A DNA stretch of 64,000 nucleotides from Erysipelothrix sp. HDW6C (GCF_011299615.1 NZ_CP049861.1:2170001-2234000); one strand, 5' to 3'; positions 33,456 through 42,163 are shown, counted from the first letter of the stretch. Notes: generated by a model from the letters alone, not told the origin. Numbers and translations: made by a program.

Positions 33456-36360
33456 GGCTGGGTCGCTCCTGTCTTTCCTTACTATCCTTGTCATGTTGAT
33501 TATGGCCAGTATCATTATTTACATCGCTTGTTTTTATCGTTTCAATTTTCGTATCATTCACTTTGATTTGCGTTGTACCATGTACAAGTGCGTTGGGTAC
33601 TTCAGCATTGAAACTGGAAAGGTCAGTACTGAATTTAAGTTTTGATCGTCGAACACTTATAACAAAGATTGCTCCCAATACGATAATTAAGAGTGCTAAC
33701 ATCATGAGGTTGTTATCAGCAATCCCAGTTTGTGGCAACGGTACAGGCTCGGCATCATTTGTAAACTCGATAGTGTAGAGATGGTCTGCTTTCTCTTCGT
33801 AAGTATCAACAATCTTAATTTCAGTTGATAAGATATATCCAATTGGCGCATTCACTTCACTTAGCTCATAAAACTCAAGAGCATCTACTTTCCAATAATG
33901 TGTACCGTCTTCATCTTTATGATCAATTGGCACAATATTTCCTTCTGAATCCTTAAGTTGTAACACGAAGAACTTGGAAATAATCTGACTGTTTGTGACA
34001 CTATCAACCTTGACCCCTTTAACTGTGACTTGTAGTCGTTCATTAAGCAGTTCTGCAACGTGAGTTATGACCGGTGTGTCACAGTCCACATACTCAAATT
34101 CAACATAGTTTAGTGTTTCATCAACTACGTATCCGTATGGGGCTGACAACTCAATCACAACCCATTTACGGCTTATATCAAGGGCATCAAAGGTTACCCC
34201 TCCCAATTCATTGGTGAGTTTTGTTTCGTACGCCTCTAACGCTTTAACATCCGCATACGTGAGTTCTGTGTCTTCATCAAGTTGTAAGTCTGTGATGTCA
34301 TAGATTCCGTATTCAACGCCTTCAATCGCAACGCCGTTCTTGGCATCCTTCTTTTCGATAACATATTCACCTGTGACCTTTTCATTCGTGAACTCAATTT
34401 CATATTTCGAGATTCCACGAATATCATCAACAATGATGTCTTGTGTGTTGTTATTCACATCAACATAATATGGTTCCTGTACCCAAATTTCCTTAGCAGT
34501 GTACAGACCTTTATCAAGGTAATCAATGAGTGCTAATCCGTCGAGTTCGCTTGTGGTAACTGTAGTTACAAGTTCGGGGTTCTCTGAATAATAATTACGA
34601 TACAATTCAAACGTTGCTTGTAGTGGGTCACCCTCTGGACTGACCTTGCCAATTAACAACTGACGAACATCATTCACAATATTAATCGTGTGTGCCACTC
34701 CAGTTGGAGTGAATGCTTTGATTGTTGGATCAATTACAATTCCTTCCGGCGCTGAATACTCACGATAGTAAAGTGTGCGATTGATTTCACGGTCTGTAAT
34801 CTTAAATGAACCATTTGAATCTGTAGTATAACGACCAATAAGTACCGAGAAGTCTTGTGAGTATGATGCTTCAATACCAAGTCCAGCAACGGGTCTTCCT
34901 GTGTCGTCGGTCTTGTTGAATGTGATTGTTGATTTCAATAATTTAAAGCTTATATTTGTAAAACCGGGGTCCATAAGTTTAAAATATCCGACCTTCTGTG
35001 TTAAGCCATCAGAGTATACAAATGAAGTCCCTTTTTCACTTCCTCGTTTTTTTTCAAGAATCAATTTTGCATTATCTGAAATAACCTTAACAGTAATGGT
35101 TGTTCCCGTTTTTGAAATTATTTGCAGCCCTACAGTTTCAGGGGCAATATCAAAATATGGCAATGACGGATCAGTTAGTGTCACTGTTTCGTTTGGTAAT
35201 ACTTCTTTTATATTTCCGTGCCAGGTTGGTCTATTGGAATGTGTTGTAATTAGATTCTTAATTTCGTTTATTTCACTTTCAGGATTTAGACTTCCATAGG
35301 AATAAAAACCCCATCCGATTTCTTCAAAGATTAGTATTTGCGTAGCCCATCTATAAGCTTGTGTTTGATGTCCTGGATACGCATATCCATAATTTGAAAT
35401 TAGCTCTATCGCTCTTTTTGTGTCGTTGGAAATTTGTGTACTTAAATTTCCACTCATTACCCATACTTCACCAATAGATGAAAAGTCAGTGCCAGTTGCA
35501 CCAGAGGTACTTACATTGAGAACAGATGGCTCAATACAATATGCCACTTGCCCATTAACAGTGATTTCAGTAAAAGCAATATCTTCCCAATAATAAGATG
35601 TATTTGCTTTCCAATAAAATGAAACACCACTTGACAGAACGCTCCCTGTAGTAACGGCACCACTGGCATAATTCTCCATGAGTCGTGACTGTAACTCTTC
35701 ACTATTCTTTACAATTAAAGTATTCCCCTCAAGTGTAATAATTGCTCGATAGCCTTGTGGTAGATTCAACACATCTTCCATATCTGGTATGTAGTCGAGT
35801 TCCGCCACAACATCAAGACCGTCAACGGTATACATGACTTCATCAAGTTTAATGGTTCTATAGTCTTCTTGTTCAACAGCGTTTTCTGTTACTTCCTCAC
35901 TCTCTGTTATTCCATCATTACCCCTGACCACACTAATTTCATCAATAGATACTGTGAATTCAAAAGTTTCATCACGATCAATCGTTTTTACTACTTCGTC
36001 ATCCTCTTCAACTAATAGTTGACGAGAGATTTTAACTATATATTTGTAGTCACCGTTTTGTCCCACGATTTTATCTTGATATATTCCATCGTTCTTGATT
36101 GATACATTCTCTTTGGTTATATCCAAGATTTCAACTGAATCATCAGATTGAACTTGAAATGATAATGTTAGTTCATCATCGCTCAAAGTTCGATTCACTA
36201 TAACATGAGCACTTTTATCCTGGTTGGTATAAATTTCGTCATGACCTGCACTGATATTGCTCGTCATTCCTGTTAGCAACAATACCGCAGTCATAATTGT
36301 TATAGACAAAGTTGATACTGCTTTTCTTAGTCTTTTAATTTTAATTCTATATTTACGCAT
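33430..36360 (-). CDS. Thioester-domain adhesin with SpaA/CnaB repeats and LPQTG
   Basis: A 976-residue exported protein: signal peptide (1-38), a beta-rich part, a thioester domain (about 250-400) with Cys275 in AYCIEPS and Gln341 in ATQILIFE, then about four SpaA/CnaB-like repeats (450-870). The sorting motif LPQTG (about 875), a membrane segment and a 73-residue charged tail follow. Thioester domains form covalent bonds with host or cell-surface amines. The Cys-Gln pair is complete, so it is likely active. The long cytoplasmic tail is unusual for a sortase substrate. Probably contacts recipient cells during conjugation. Confidence 0.82.
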   Translation of the reverse strand: MRKYRIKIKRLRKAVSTLSITIMTAVLLLTGMTSNISAGHDEIYTNQDKSAHVIVNRTLSDDELTLSFQVQSDDSVEILDITKENVSIKNDGIYQDKIVGQNGDYKYIVKISRQLLVEEDDEVVKTIDRDETFEFTVSIDEISVVRGNDGITESEEVTENAVEQEDYRTIKLDEVMYTVDGLDVVAELDYIPDMEDVLNLPQGYRAIITLEGNTLIVKNSEELQSRLMENYASGAVTTGSVLSSGVSFYWKANTSYYWEDIAFTEITVNGQVAYCIEPSVLNVSTSGATGTDFSSIGEVWVMSGNLSTQISNDTKRAIELISNYGYAYPGHQTQAYRWATQILIFEEIGWGFYSYGSLNPESEINEIKNLITTHSNRPTWHGNIKEVLPNETVTLTDPSLPYFDIAPETVGLQIISKTGTTITVKVISDNAKLILEKKRGSEKGTSFVYSDGLTQKVGYFKLMDPGFTNISFKLLKSTITFNKTDDTGRPVAGLGIEASYSQDFSVLIGRYTTDSNGSFKITDREINRTLYYREYSAPEGIVIDPTIKAFTPTGVAHTINIVNDVRQLLIGKVSPEGDPLQATFELYRNYYSENPELVTTVTTSELDGLALIDYLDKGLYTAKEIWVQEPYYVDVNNNTQDIIVDDIRGISKYEIEFTNEKVTGEYVIEKKDAKNGVAIEGVEYGIYDITDLQLDEDTELTYADVKALEAYETKLTNELGGVTFDALDISRKWVVIELSAPYGYVVDETLNYVEFEYVDCDTPVITHVAELLNERLQVTVKGVKVDSVTNSQIISKFFVLQLKDSEGNIVPIDHKDEDGTHYWKVDALEFYELSEVNAPIGYILSTEIKIVDTYEEKADHLYTIEFTNDAEPVPLPQTGIADNNLMMLALLIIVLGAIFVISVRRSKLKFSTDLSSFNAEVPNALVHGTTQIKVNDTKIETIKTSDVNNDTGHNQHDKDSKERQERPSHEKTRRME

Positions 36361-36390
36361 TTTGTTCCTCCTTGTGCTTATATATAAAAT

Positions 36391-36418
36391 AAAAACGACA
36401 GTTCAAACTGTCGTTTAG
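36391..36418 (-). terminator. Terminator upstream of the adhesin gene
   Basis: AAACGACAGT-TTGA-ACTGTCGTTT in the minus direction, followed by TTATTTTATA. It is the second of two hairpins after the DUF5011-type gene. Confidence 0.75.
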
Positions 36419-36470
36419 TGATTCTTTTTTTATGGAGCTCTCCCTCTTTTAGTTATGTTCATAGACTTGA

Positions 36471-36498
36471 GTAATAAAAAAAGAGCGATTTCGCTCTT
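36471..36498 (-). terminator. Terminator at the stop codon of the DUF5011-type gene
   Basis: AAGAGCGA / TCGCTCTT followed by seven Ts in the minus direction, overlapping the stop codon. Two terminators in series suggest that transcription of the downstream transfer operon is separately controlled. Confidence 0.75.
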
Positions 36499-37432
36499 AG
36501 TTCGGTTCATAATACATGTATCCATTATCATCACAGTAACTATTAATCCATTCATCCATATGAAGGAGCGCTTGATTTCTCGCATCTGCAATGCATGCAT
36601 CTGTAGTTCCATAGTCATTATAGTAAATCATACCGCTTGGTGCAGATGGTCCAGGGCGTGTTGGAATCTCTGGTATACTTGGAACTTCTTCAACTGGTGG
36701 AACATATGATGTATCGTCACCGTTATTGCCATTTGAACTACCATTCCCAGTCCATGATGTGTTGTTATCATTTCCGCCATTGCTATTCCCAGTATTTGGT
36801 TGCTTTGTAATAGAAGATGTGATTACTTCATCATCTTCGCTCACGACTTCTTTAACAATCAACTTGAATGGTTGTGTTGTAACATTACCATTCTTATCAG
36901 TGGCGCTTGCGTTGAGTTGGTATGTCCCTGCAGTTTTAACATCATAGCCACCATCAATCTTAACTGTTAGTTTTCCATCAACGGGATCACTTGCTGTAAA
37001 GAGTTTTGTTGGCTCAAACGAATCTCCGATGTATAAAGTCACATCTTTGATGTTTTCAAGTACAGGCTTTTTGGTATCGGTTACTGTGTATTTGAAATCA
37101 TATCTATATTCCTTGCCAGCATTATCAATAACCAGCACTGCGACATTGGTTTGATTGTCCTTTGTTACAACTGAAGTATTTACATCAGTACGAACAACTG
37201 GATACGTCTCAGTTGTTGCAGTTGTATCAACAACTTTATTCCACAATGCGTCTTTATCAATCTTGTCACCATATTCAAAAACGATATTTTCTTTGAAAGT
37301 TATTGTCGGCTCTGAAGATGCGTTAATTACTGCATAGATTCCAAAACTACATGATACTACAATGAGTGCAGCAACAACTCCAGTTATTACTTTGTTTTTA
37401 GTTGGCTTAAGCCATTCTTTAATTTTTGACAT
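36497..37432 (-). CDS. Exported protein with an Ig-like (DUF5011) domain
   Basis: A 311-residue protein. One membrane/signal helix (about 13-35) is followed by an Ig-like fold (about 45-200; DTKKPVLENIKDVTLYIGDS, TASDPVDGKL, GTYQLNASATDKNGN), a Pro/Ser/Asn/Gly-rich spacer (about 205-260) and a short C-terminal part with two Cys (DACIADARNQA, SYCDDNG). Such proteins are surface-exposed adhesion or channel parts. The C-terminus resembles that of the lipoprotein at 32787-33455. It is bounded by two terminators. Confidence 0.7.
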   Translation of the reverse strand: MSKIKEWLKPTKNKVITGVVAALIVVSCSFGIYAVINASSEPTITFKENIVFEYGDKIDKDALWNKVVDTTATTETYPVVRTDVNTSVVTKDNQTNVAVLVIDNAGKEYRYDFKYTVTDTKKPVLENIKDVTLYIGDSFEPTKLFTASDPVDGKLTVKIDGGYDVKTAGTYQLNASATDKNGNVTTQPFKLIVKEVVSEDDEVITSSITKQPNTGNSNGGNDNNTSWTGNGSSNGNNGDDTSYVPPVEEVPSIPEIPTRPGPSAPSGMIYYNDYGTTDACIADARNQALLHMDEWINSYCDDNGYMYYEPN

Positions 37433-37513
37433 AAGTCATACCTCCCAGGTCTCCTTATGCTTTACATCCCCATGTATAAATTAATTATATCATCAATACT
37501 GTACAGTTTAAAC

Positions 37514-37966
37514 TTAGAATGGAAACGTATCAGACTCACCAAACATTTCCGCAAATTCTTCATCTGTTGGATAATCCGTGGTTTCGTCTTGTGGTTCATT
37601 CACTTCAGTACTGTATGGTTTCGGCTGTACGGGTTGTTCCTTATAGTCTGTTACTGGGAACTGAACCCCACTGACTGAGACAACTAGATCATAATGTTTG
37701 TTGCCATCTTTGTCTTCCCAGTTATTATTTACGATTTTCGCATCGTTAATAATGATTGCAGAACCAGACTTAAAGTACTTATGTATATGGTTAGCAACCC
37801 AGTCACTAGCACTGCACGGTATATACGAGTACATTTCCTTGTTCTTCTTTTTATCAAAGTAGTTAAACACTCGCAACTTGAAACTAATAAATGATGGTAT
37901 ATCACCTTTCTTTTCGATGTAGCGCATTTCCTTATAAATCGTTCCTACCAATCCTACATTATTCAT
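37514..37966 (-). CDS. ssb: Single-stranded DNA-binding protein
   Basis: A 150-residue protein with an OB-fold core (about 1-100; NVGLVGTIYKEMRYIEKK, IIINDAKIVNNNWEDKDG), a Pro/Glu-rich tail and the acidic tip ESDTFPF, which binds partner proteins in SSBs. It protects transferred single-strand DNA. It overlaps the upstream hypothetical gene by 8 bases. Such element-borne SSBs often appear in the leading region of conjugative elements. Confidence 0.78.
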   Translation of the reverse strand: MNNVGLVGTIYKEMRYIEKKGDIPSFISFKLRVFNYFDKKKNKEMYSYIPCSASDWVANHIHKYFKSGSAIIINDAKIVNNNWEDKDGNKHYDLVVSVSGVQFPVTDYKEQPVQPKPYSTEVNEPQDETTDYPTDEEFAEMFGESDTFPF

Positions 37967-38252
37967 TTGACTCTACCTCTTTCCTTTGTGATCCATAAAT
38001 TATATTACTCACCCTCTGATAAGTATCTTTTGCAAGTGCCATGTTATCGAACTGTAATTTAGCAATCATTTCACTACCCCTTGTGAATATGATTTCAGCA
38101 TCACTTTGATTTTTCGTTACTTTACGTGTATTGCGTTTAAACTTAACTGCGTCTATATGAGAGATTTTAATTGAAAACTCGTCCCCCTTACCATCAATGA
38201 TAAGCCATCCCCTCTTAGCATTAATTCTTGAACCATGTTTATAATTAATCAT
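37959..38252 (-). CDS. Hypothetical protein with a PH-like fold pattern
   Basis: A 97-residue beta-rich protein with a terminal helix (KDTYQRVSNIIYGSQRK). Its strand pattern resembles a PH-like domain, but this is only a shape argument. It overlaps ssb by 8 bases. Function is unknown; it may cooperate with SSB. Confidence 0.5.
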   Translation of the reverse strand: MINYKHGSRINAKRGWLIIDGKGDEFSIKISHIDAVKFKRNTRKVTKNQSDAEIIFTRGSEMIAKLQFDNMALAKDTYQRVSNIIYGSQRKEVESNE

Positions 38253-38384
38253 GATTACCTCCTTGTTAAGTTTATACAGATTTATTCAACCTGTATTAAA
38301 GTTTGTCTTGCTGGCAAGATTGAGAACATATCAACCTCAATGCCGAGTCACATTTTAAGATGCACAATGTACAAATATTTTGTT

Positions 38385-38546
38385 TTAGCGAATCAATGAC
38401 TCTATATCACGAATCCAGCGACAAAGTGTTTCCTTTTGGTCACTGTCAATGTCACTATTTATGTCTTCCAAACTACAATAAACCTTTTGAAGTTGTTTAC
38501 TTAATTTGCCAACTTCCTTATCAATATCAACTGAATCCTCTAGGGG
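38385..38546 (-). pseudogene. Out-of-frame C-terminal tail of the second ParB
   Basis: Directly after the ParB stop (TAG at 38540-38542) the -1 frame is open for about 54 codons, [20 protein letters not shown] followed by a charged helix to the TAA at 38385-38387, with no start codon of its own. A perfect 8-bp hairpin GGGGGTCA/TGACCCCC lies at the junction. Either the ParB was once longer and a frameshift truncated it, or the hairpin promotes a -1 shift. Confidence 0.45.
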
Positions 38547-39178
38547 GTCATTTGACCCCCTTCGTCTTTTTGTTTGATGTTTTGCATAATACGTTTAGCG
38601 GAACTCTCGCTGATACCAAACCTTTCAGCAACCAAGTCACGGGTCTTACCCTTAATCGGCTTACCGTTAATTTCAATGCCTTCATCTCTTGCGAGATTTA
38701 TCCAATGCATGAAATCTTCAACTGCTCGCATCTTTTCTTCATCACTCATTTTCAAAAGTGATCGTGTCAGCGTATTTGTTTCGTGTTTTCGTATGTGGGA
38801 AACAATTTCATTTTCACTTCGGCTTAGCACGAGGCACTTTACTGTTTCAAGATGAACATACTCATTATTAGGATTGTCTTCAAGTATCTTCATCATTGCC
38901 GTGTATCGCTTATGACCTGCGTAGATTACATACTTTCCATTTCCCTGGTCTTTTACAACGAGATTTTGTTGAAGACCATATACTTTGATAGATTCAACAA
39001 GTTCATCAATTTCATTAACTGGATAAGGGTTGTTATCATTTACGACTAAATCATAGATGTTCAAGTCCAAATAATCGCTATCACCTGTATCAATCATAAT
39101 CTCGCGTGTTGATTGTACGGGGTCACGATTCATTCTAAGCATTCCGAACCCCGCACGTTCGATATTTGATTTACTCAT
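38540..39178 (-). CDS. parB: ParB-family partition protein (truncated?)
   Basis: A 212-residue protein with the ParB N-terminal domain (about 30-110; [33 protein letters not shown]) and an HTH (about 175-205; [17 protein letters not shown]). It ends soon after the HTH, short for a ParB, which normally has a dimerisation tail; a coiled-coil-like frame follows in the -1 register. It overlaps parA by 4 bases, the usual ParA-ParB coupling. It binds a centromere-like site, which I did not find. Confidence 0.85.
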   Translation of the reverse strand: MSKSNIERAGFGMLRMNRDPVQSTREIMIDTGDSDYLDLNIYDLVVNDNNPYPVNEIDELVESIKVYGLQQNLVVKDQGNGKYVIYAGHKRYTAMMKILEDNPNNEYVHLETVKCLVLSRSENEIVSHIRKHETNTLTRSLLKMSDEEKMRAVEDFMHWINLARDEGIEINGKPIKGKTRDLVAERFGISESSAKRIMQNIKQKDEGGQMTP

Positions 39179-39831
39179 GCACTCACCTCACAACCTAAAT
39201 CAGTTAAAAGTTCACTGACTATATCTCGATAATCTCGCATTGCATCGTCACTTGGTAATTGCCCTATGCTTTGGACGACTGCTTCACGATGTGCGATTCC
39301 AGTGTTGAAGAAATCTATTTCTTGTTCTTTAAATATATCTTTAGCAGCACGATAAGTTATTGTATTTAGTTTAATCTGCGTTAGCAGGACTTTGCATGGC
39401 TTATTGTCAATGAGCCTGCGAATCTCCATAACACGATCCATATCAAGTAGCGTTGGTGCAGTGGGTATCACAACATAGTCTGCTACCTTAATTGAAGCAT
39501 CCATAATCATCGTTTCCTGTGGTGGTGTATCAATAATCACAAAGTCATACCGTTCGTAATTTCGTGATAATGATGTTTTGTTAGCAATTTCAAAGTCAAA
39601 TAGCATTGTTTCATCTTTTGAAAGTGAGTTAAAAATGCTATCTACCCACAATGTTGCGGAGCCCGTTGTATCAGCATCTTTCAGTAGTACCTTATACCCC
39701 AGTTGCGCTAAGCCAGTTGCTAAGCTAATACTTGTCGTAGTCTTTCCAACTCCGCCCTTTTGATTTGCAACTGCAATAATCCTACCTAATGGTCTATTTC
39801 CAAGTTTTTCAATTATCATTTTATTTTTCAT
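39175..39831 (-). CDS. parA: ParA-family ATPase
   Basis: About 218 residues. The deviant Walker A is [12 protein letters not shown] (about 23-34); [12 protein letters not shown] is the Walker B region. It segregates or positions the excised circular form together with ParB. The longer frame to 39879 includes AAGGAG and reads through the preceding small gene, so the ATG at 39831 is preferred. Confidence 0.88.
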   Translation of the reverse strand: MKNKMIIEKLGNRPLGRIIAVANQKGGVGKTTTSISLATGLAQLGYKVLLKDADTTGSATLWVDSIFNSLSKDETMLFDFEIANKTSLSRNYERYDFVIIDTPPQETMIMDASIKVADYVVIPTAPTLLDMDRVMEIRRLIDNKPCKVLLTQIKLNTITYRAAKDIFKEQEIDFFNTGIAHREAVVQSIGQLPSDDAMRDYRDIVSELLTDLGCEVSA

Positions 39832-39997
39832 ATTTATACTCTCCTTGTTCGTTACAAATGGTGGGCGGATCAATATCACCTCTATTTATTCTCTCTAGCA
39901 TTTCCATTATTGCATCAAGTTTAGTATTACCTTGCACAACACATTCCAATGTCTTTTCTTTGGATAAACTTGAGTATGTTATATTGTAGTGTTTCAT
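39821..39997 (-). CDS. Small hypothetical protein upstream of parA
   Basis: A 58-residue reading frame ([20 protein letters not shown]...). It starts 2 bases after the stop of the upstream gene and ends inside the first codons of parA, and parA's ribosome site lies within it. This tight chain of overlaps argues for real translation. No family is recognised. Confidence 0.5.
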   Translation of the reverse strand: MKHYNITYSSLSKEKTLECVVQGNTKLDAIMEMLERINRGDIDPPTICNEQGEYKYEK

Positions 39998-39999
39998 AA

Positions 40000-40227
40000 C
40001 TATACCGTCTGTTCCCTGTTAAAGTCGATTCCGTATATCAATTCATCTTTCTGTTCTTTCGTCAATGAATCAACTATGGCAAGCACTAATTTTCGATATT
40101 GCGGATAATGTATGCGATGCACAATCGGAAAATCAAAATCATCAATGTGTTCATGGATTGTGTCAATATCGCGATTCCAAGTAAATCTTCTATCTCCTAT
40201 TGTTGCGTACACGGTTGTTTTTAGCAT
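40000..40227 (-). CDS. Hypothetical protein
   Basis: A 75-residue protein (MLKTTVYATIGDRRFTWNRD...). It is placed 13 bases after the HUH-like gene, with an AGGAGG site, and 2 bases before the next small gene. No family is recognised. Confidence 0.55.
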   Translation of the reverse strand: MLKTTVYATIGDRRFTWNRDIDTIHEHIDDFDFPIVHRIHYPQYRKLVLAIVDSLTKEQKDELIYGIDFNREQTV

Positions 40228-40240
40228 ATTTATTTTCCTC

Positions 40241-41407
40241 CTAATTACTCAGAGTGAGTTCTTTCAAATCATATCGTTTAACCAATTGTTGAATATTTAA
40301 TTTAAACCGATTCCAAAGACGTTGTATGTTTTCAAACAATGCTTCGCGTCCTTTTCGTGTATCAATCAATGACAGTGAGGTACCATCACTATCTGTAAAA
40401 TGATAGTTTTTGAATGCTCCATAGTATTGATAGTAAATGTCTTTTAGTTCTCTACCTGCTTTTGTTAGTTTAAATCCAACTTCATCAATAGTCCGTGATG
40501 CATAACCCACAGTCCCAAAGTCATCATCACGATAGTCGTGTACCATTTGTTCCTCAAGATAGTACATCAATGTATGTTCCATAATCTTCTGCTTTCGATT
40601 AATATCTGCATATATTTTGTTTAACTTTGCATGATTAGACCACCATATATGAAACCTCTTAAATCGCCATACTGGTTTTTGAGTTGCTTGCAATGAAGCA
40701 TATGTATCAATAATGCACTGGCGTACTCTGTGATAAAGAAATTTAGGTTCATGAGCAAGTGAGACGCACTTTGTTATACCAAATAGTACTGATACCTCCA
40801 CATCTTCACCGTTCTTATCTTTAACAACATCGCCTGCCTTATATATGCATTCAGCATTTGGATCATCCTTTTTGCAAAATGTCTTTGTAATTTTATTCCT
40901 GTATGCAGCCCTCTCATATCGCTTTTTGATAACTCGTGCTTTGCCAGTGAATTCATAGTCACAGACCCATATATGCAAGTAGCGACCAAATTCACCCTCA
41001 TGAGCTTCAAATACTACATAACCAAGTTTCTCACCACCAGACAGAATATCCATAAACTTATCTGCAAACTTTTTTACACCTAAGTCATCCAGGTGATGAT
41101 CAATCATCAAAGTTATATTCCATCCTTGGATTGCTTCATACGTCTTGTTAGTTGCTCTAACCTTTGTGTACTTTCTCATTTTGTGTTGTGCTACATATTG
41201 TAGATAAGATTCCACCATTTCATTTACTTCCATTTGCTTTGCACTTTTGCTCCAACTTGCCTTAACAAATCGGTGTTTATTGAAGTACGAAGACATTAAC
41301 CGTTTCAAGTTCCTTACTGGAGTTGGACGGCCATAAATGACTTCCTCCATCTTCCCAGTATCTTCATTAATCTTGAGTGACAACTCACCTTTTAACTTTT
41401 TACTCAT
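40241..41407 (-). CDS. HUH-like protein: candidate relaxase or replication initiator
   Basis: A 388-residue, basic protein. The middle has WNITLMIDHHLDD (about 95-107) and FGRYLHIWVCDYEF (about 145-158). The latter resembles the His-rich motif of HUH endonucleases but with the first His replaced by Tyr, and Tyr-rich YERAAYRNK follows. It could be a diverged relaxase or a rolling-circle replication protein. It is the first gene of the SSB/ParAB operon, close to the right end and next to hairpins (41456-41469). No alternative family fits better, but the call is uncertain. Confidence 0.42.
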   Translation of the reverse strand: MSKKLKGELSLKINEDTGKMEEVIYGRPTPVRNLKRLMSSYFNKHRFVKASWSKSAKQMEVNEMVESYLQYVAQHKMRKYTKVRATNKTYEAIQGWNITLMIDHHLDDLGVKKFADKFMDILSGGEKLGYVVFEAHEGEFGRYLHIWVCDYEFTGKARVIKKRYERAAYRNKITKTFCKKDDPNAECIYKAGDVVKDKNGEDVEVSVLFGITKCVSLAHEPKFLYHRVRQCIIDTYASLQATQKPVWRFKRFHIWWSNHAKLNKIYADINRKQKIMEHTLMYYLEEQMVHDYRDDDFGTVGYASRTIDEVGFKLTKAGRELKDIYYQYYGAFKNYHFTDSDGTSLSLIDTRKGREALFENIQRLWNRFKLNIQQLVKRYDLKELTLSN

Positions 41408-41600
41408 TCAGCAACTAATCTCCATTCCATGTATCGTCGATATATATAAGGTAACGACGGCTCGCCGTCCTTACTTTAAGGGATTTAAAATCGAATTTAT
41501 TTAGTTTTGTAAGTGTTTGTTCAGCGTGAATTGCTGATTATCGTGAAATTTCAATGAATCACCGTCTTTCCATGCATATTAAATGTTGTTTCTGATCGTA
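41408..41600. other. Non-coding region upstream of the HUH-like gene
   Basis: About 190 bases with hairpins GACGG-CTCG-CCGTC (41456-41469) and TCAGC/GCTGA (around 41521-41537), plus AT-rich segments. It must contain the promoter of the minus-strand HUH-like operon; a nick or replication origin here is possible but no motif is diagnostic. Confidence 0.4.
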
Positions 41601-41605
41601 AACAT

Positions 41606-41633
41606 TTGATTATTCATAAAATTGTTGTATAAT
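41606..41633 (+). promoter_or_regulatory. Promoter of a small RNA at the right end
   Basis: TTGATT (41606-41611), a 16-base spacer and TATAAT (41628-41633). The surrounding GTTGT/ACAAC half-sites (41624-41642) form a near-palindrome that may bind a regulator. Confidence 0.6.
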
Positions 41634-41639
41634 GTAAAC

Positions 41640-41796
41640 AACAGGTCGCACTTAAAGTGTGGGTATGTTGAAAACAACAATTTGATGAATTTGTATAAAT
41701 TTAACAGATGTTGCTGGGTCTTACTTGGAACGCCAATTCCGTGTAAGATTGTAAAATTGAACTTTGTACCGTTCGAGAGCCACCAGGCTCTTTTTT
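41640..41796 (+). ncRNA. Putative small RNA with its own terminator
   Basis: A transcript starting about 41640 would be 157 nt and end at AGAGCC-ACCA-GGCTCT with TTTTTT (41776-41796). It can fold CGCACTT/AGTGTG and TCTTAC...GTAAGA. It contains no convincing gene. Its terminator touches the 3' end of the convergent XRE gene. Function is unknown; plasmid copy-control or antisense RNAs have this size. Confidence 0.45.
41776..41796 (+). terminator. Intrinsic terminator of the right-end small RNA
   Basis: AGAGCC-ACCA-GGCTCT followed by TTTTTT (41791-41796). Confidence 0.7.
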
Positions 41797-42025
41797 ACTT
41801 TGCTTCAGCAACTCCGTATTTTTTAAATACGTAATTAGTGTCATACCCAACTGCGTTTGTTATTTTATCCAGGTTCTCAACGGTCATTGAGTACTCGTCC
41901 TCTAAGAATCGTCTAATCATCTGACGCGAAACCCCTGATAATCTTGATAATTTGTTCATTGATCCAACTTCTGCTACAACGTCGACAACAAATAATCTAT
42001 ATATTGTAGATAGTTGACTGTTCAT
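41795..42025 (-). CDS. Small HTH regulator
   Basis: A 76-residue protein with a Cro/CI-like HTH (about 22-52: SMNKLSRLSGVSRQMIRRFL) and a short C-terminal helix. AGGAGGTG lies just before the ATG. It may belong to the element or to the chromosome, because it sits in the uncertain right-end zone. It would bind near the small RNA promoter or the HUH-like operon promoter (inference). Confidence 0.65.
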   Translation of the reverse strand: MNSQLSTIYRLFVVDVVAEVGSMNKLSRLSGVSRQMIRRFLEDEYSMTVENLDKITNAVGYDTNYVFKKYGVAEAK

Positions 42026-42088
42026 AGTTCACCTCCTAGGACAATAAAAAAAGCCGATAGATATAATCTACCGGCTGTTGGTTGTCCA

Positions 42089-42163
42089 TGGCTGGGCCAC
42101 CTGGGATCGAACCAGGGAATGTCAGAGTCAAAGTCTGATGCCTTACCGCTTGGCTATGGCCCA
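42089..42163 (-). tRNA. tRNA-Gln (UUG)
   Basis: On the minus strand a full cloverleaf of 75 nt with encoded CCA: TGGGCCATAGCCAAGCGG at the 5' end, anticodon TTG in the loop CTTTGAC (42127-42133), T-loop GGTTCGATCCC. Its 3' end faces the mobile element, but there is no duplicated tRNA end at the left boundary. Confidence 0.93.

Larger units (their letters stand above)
11401..41407. mobile_element. Integrative and conjugative element (core; ends unresolved)
   Basis: From the serine recombinase to the HUH-like protein, 30 kb of almost uniformly minus-strand genes includes a recombinase, SSB, ParA/ParB, VirB4- and VirD4-like ATPases, a VirB6-like channel, an M23 hydrolase and surface adhesins: a full Gram-positive conjugation set. 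It is flanked by ordinary chromosomal genes. The left end must lie between 11170 and 11400. The right end probably lies between 41408 and 42088, before tRNA-Gln. No convincing direct repeat marks att; serine recombinases need only a short core. Some membrane and VirB6-like proteins recall pLS20-type systems (inference). Confidence 0.88.

Noticed and set aside
11170..42088. Direct repeats marking attL and attR
   Set aside because: I compared 11170-11400 with 41408-42088 by eye and found no shared stretch beyond chance. Serine recombinases need only a few bases, so the ends remain open.
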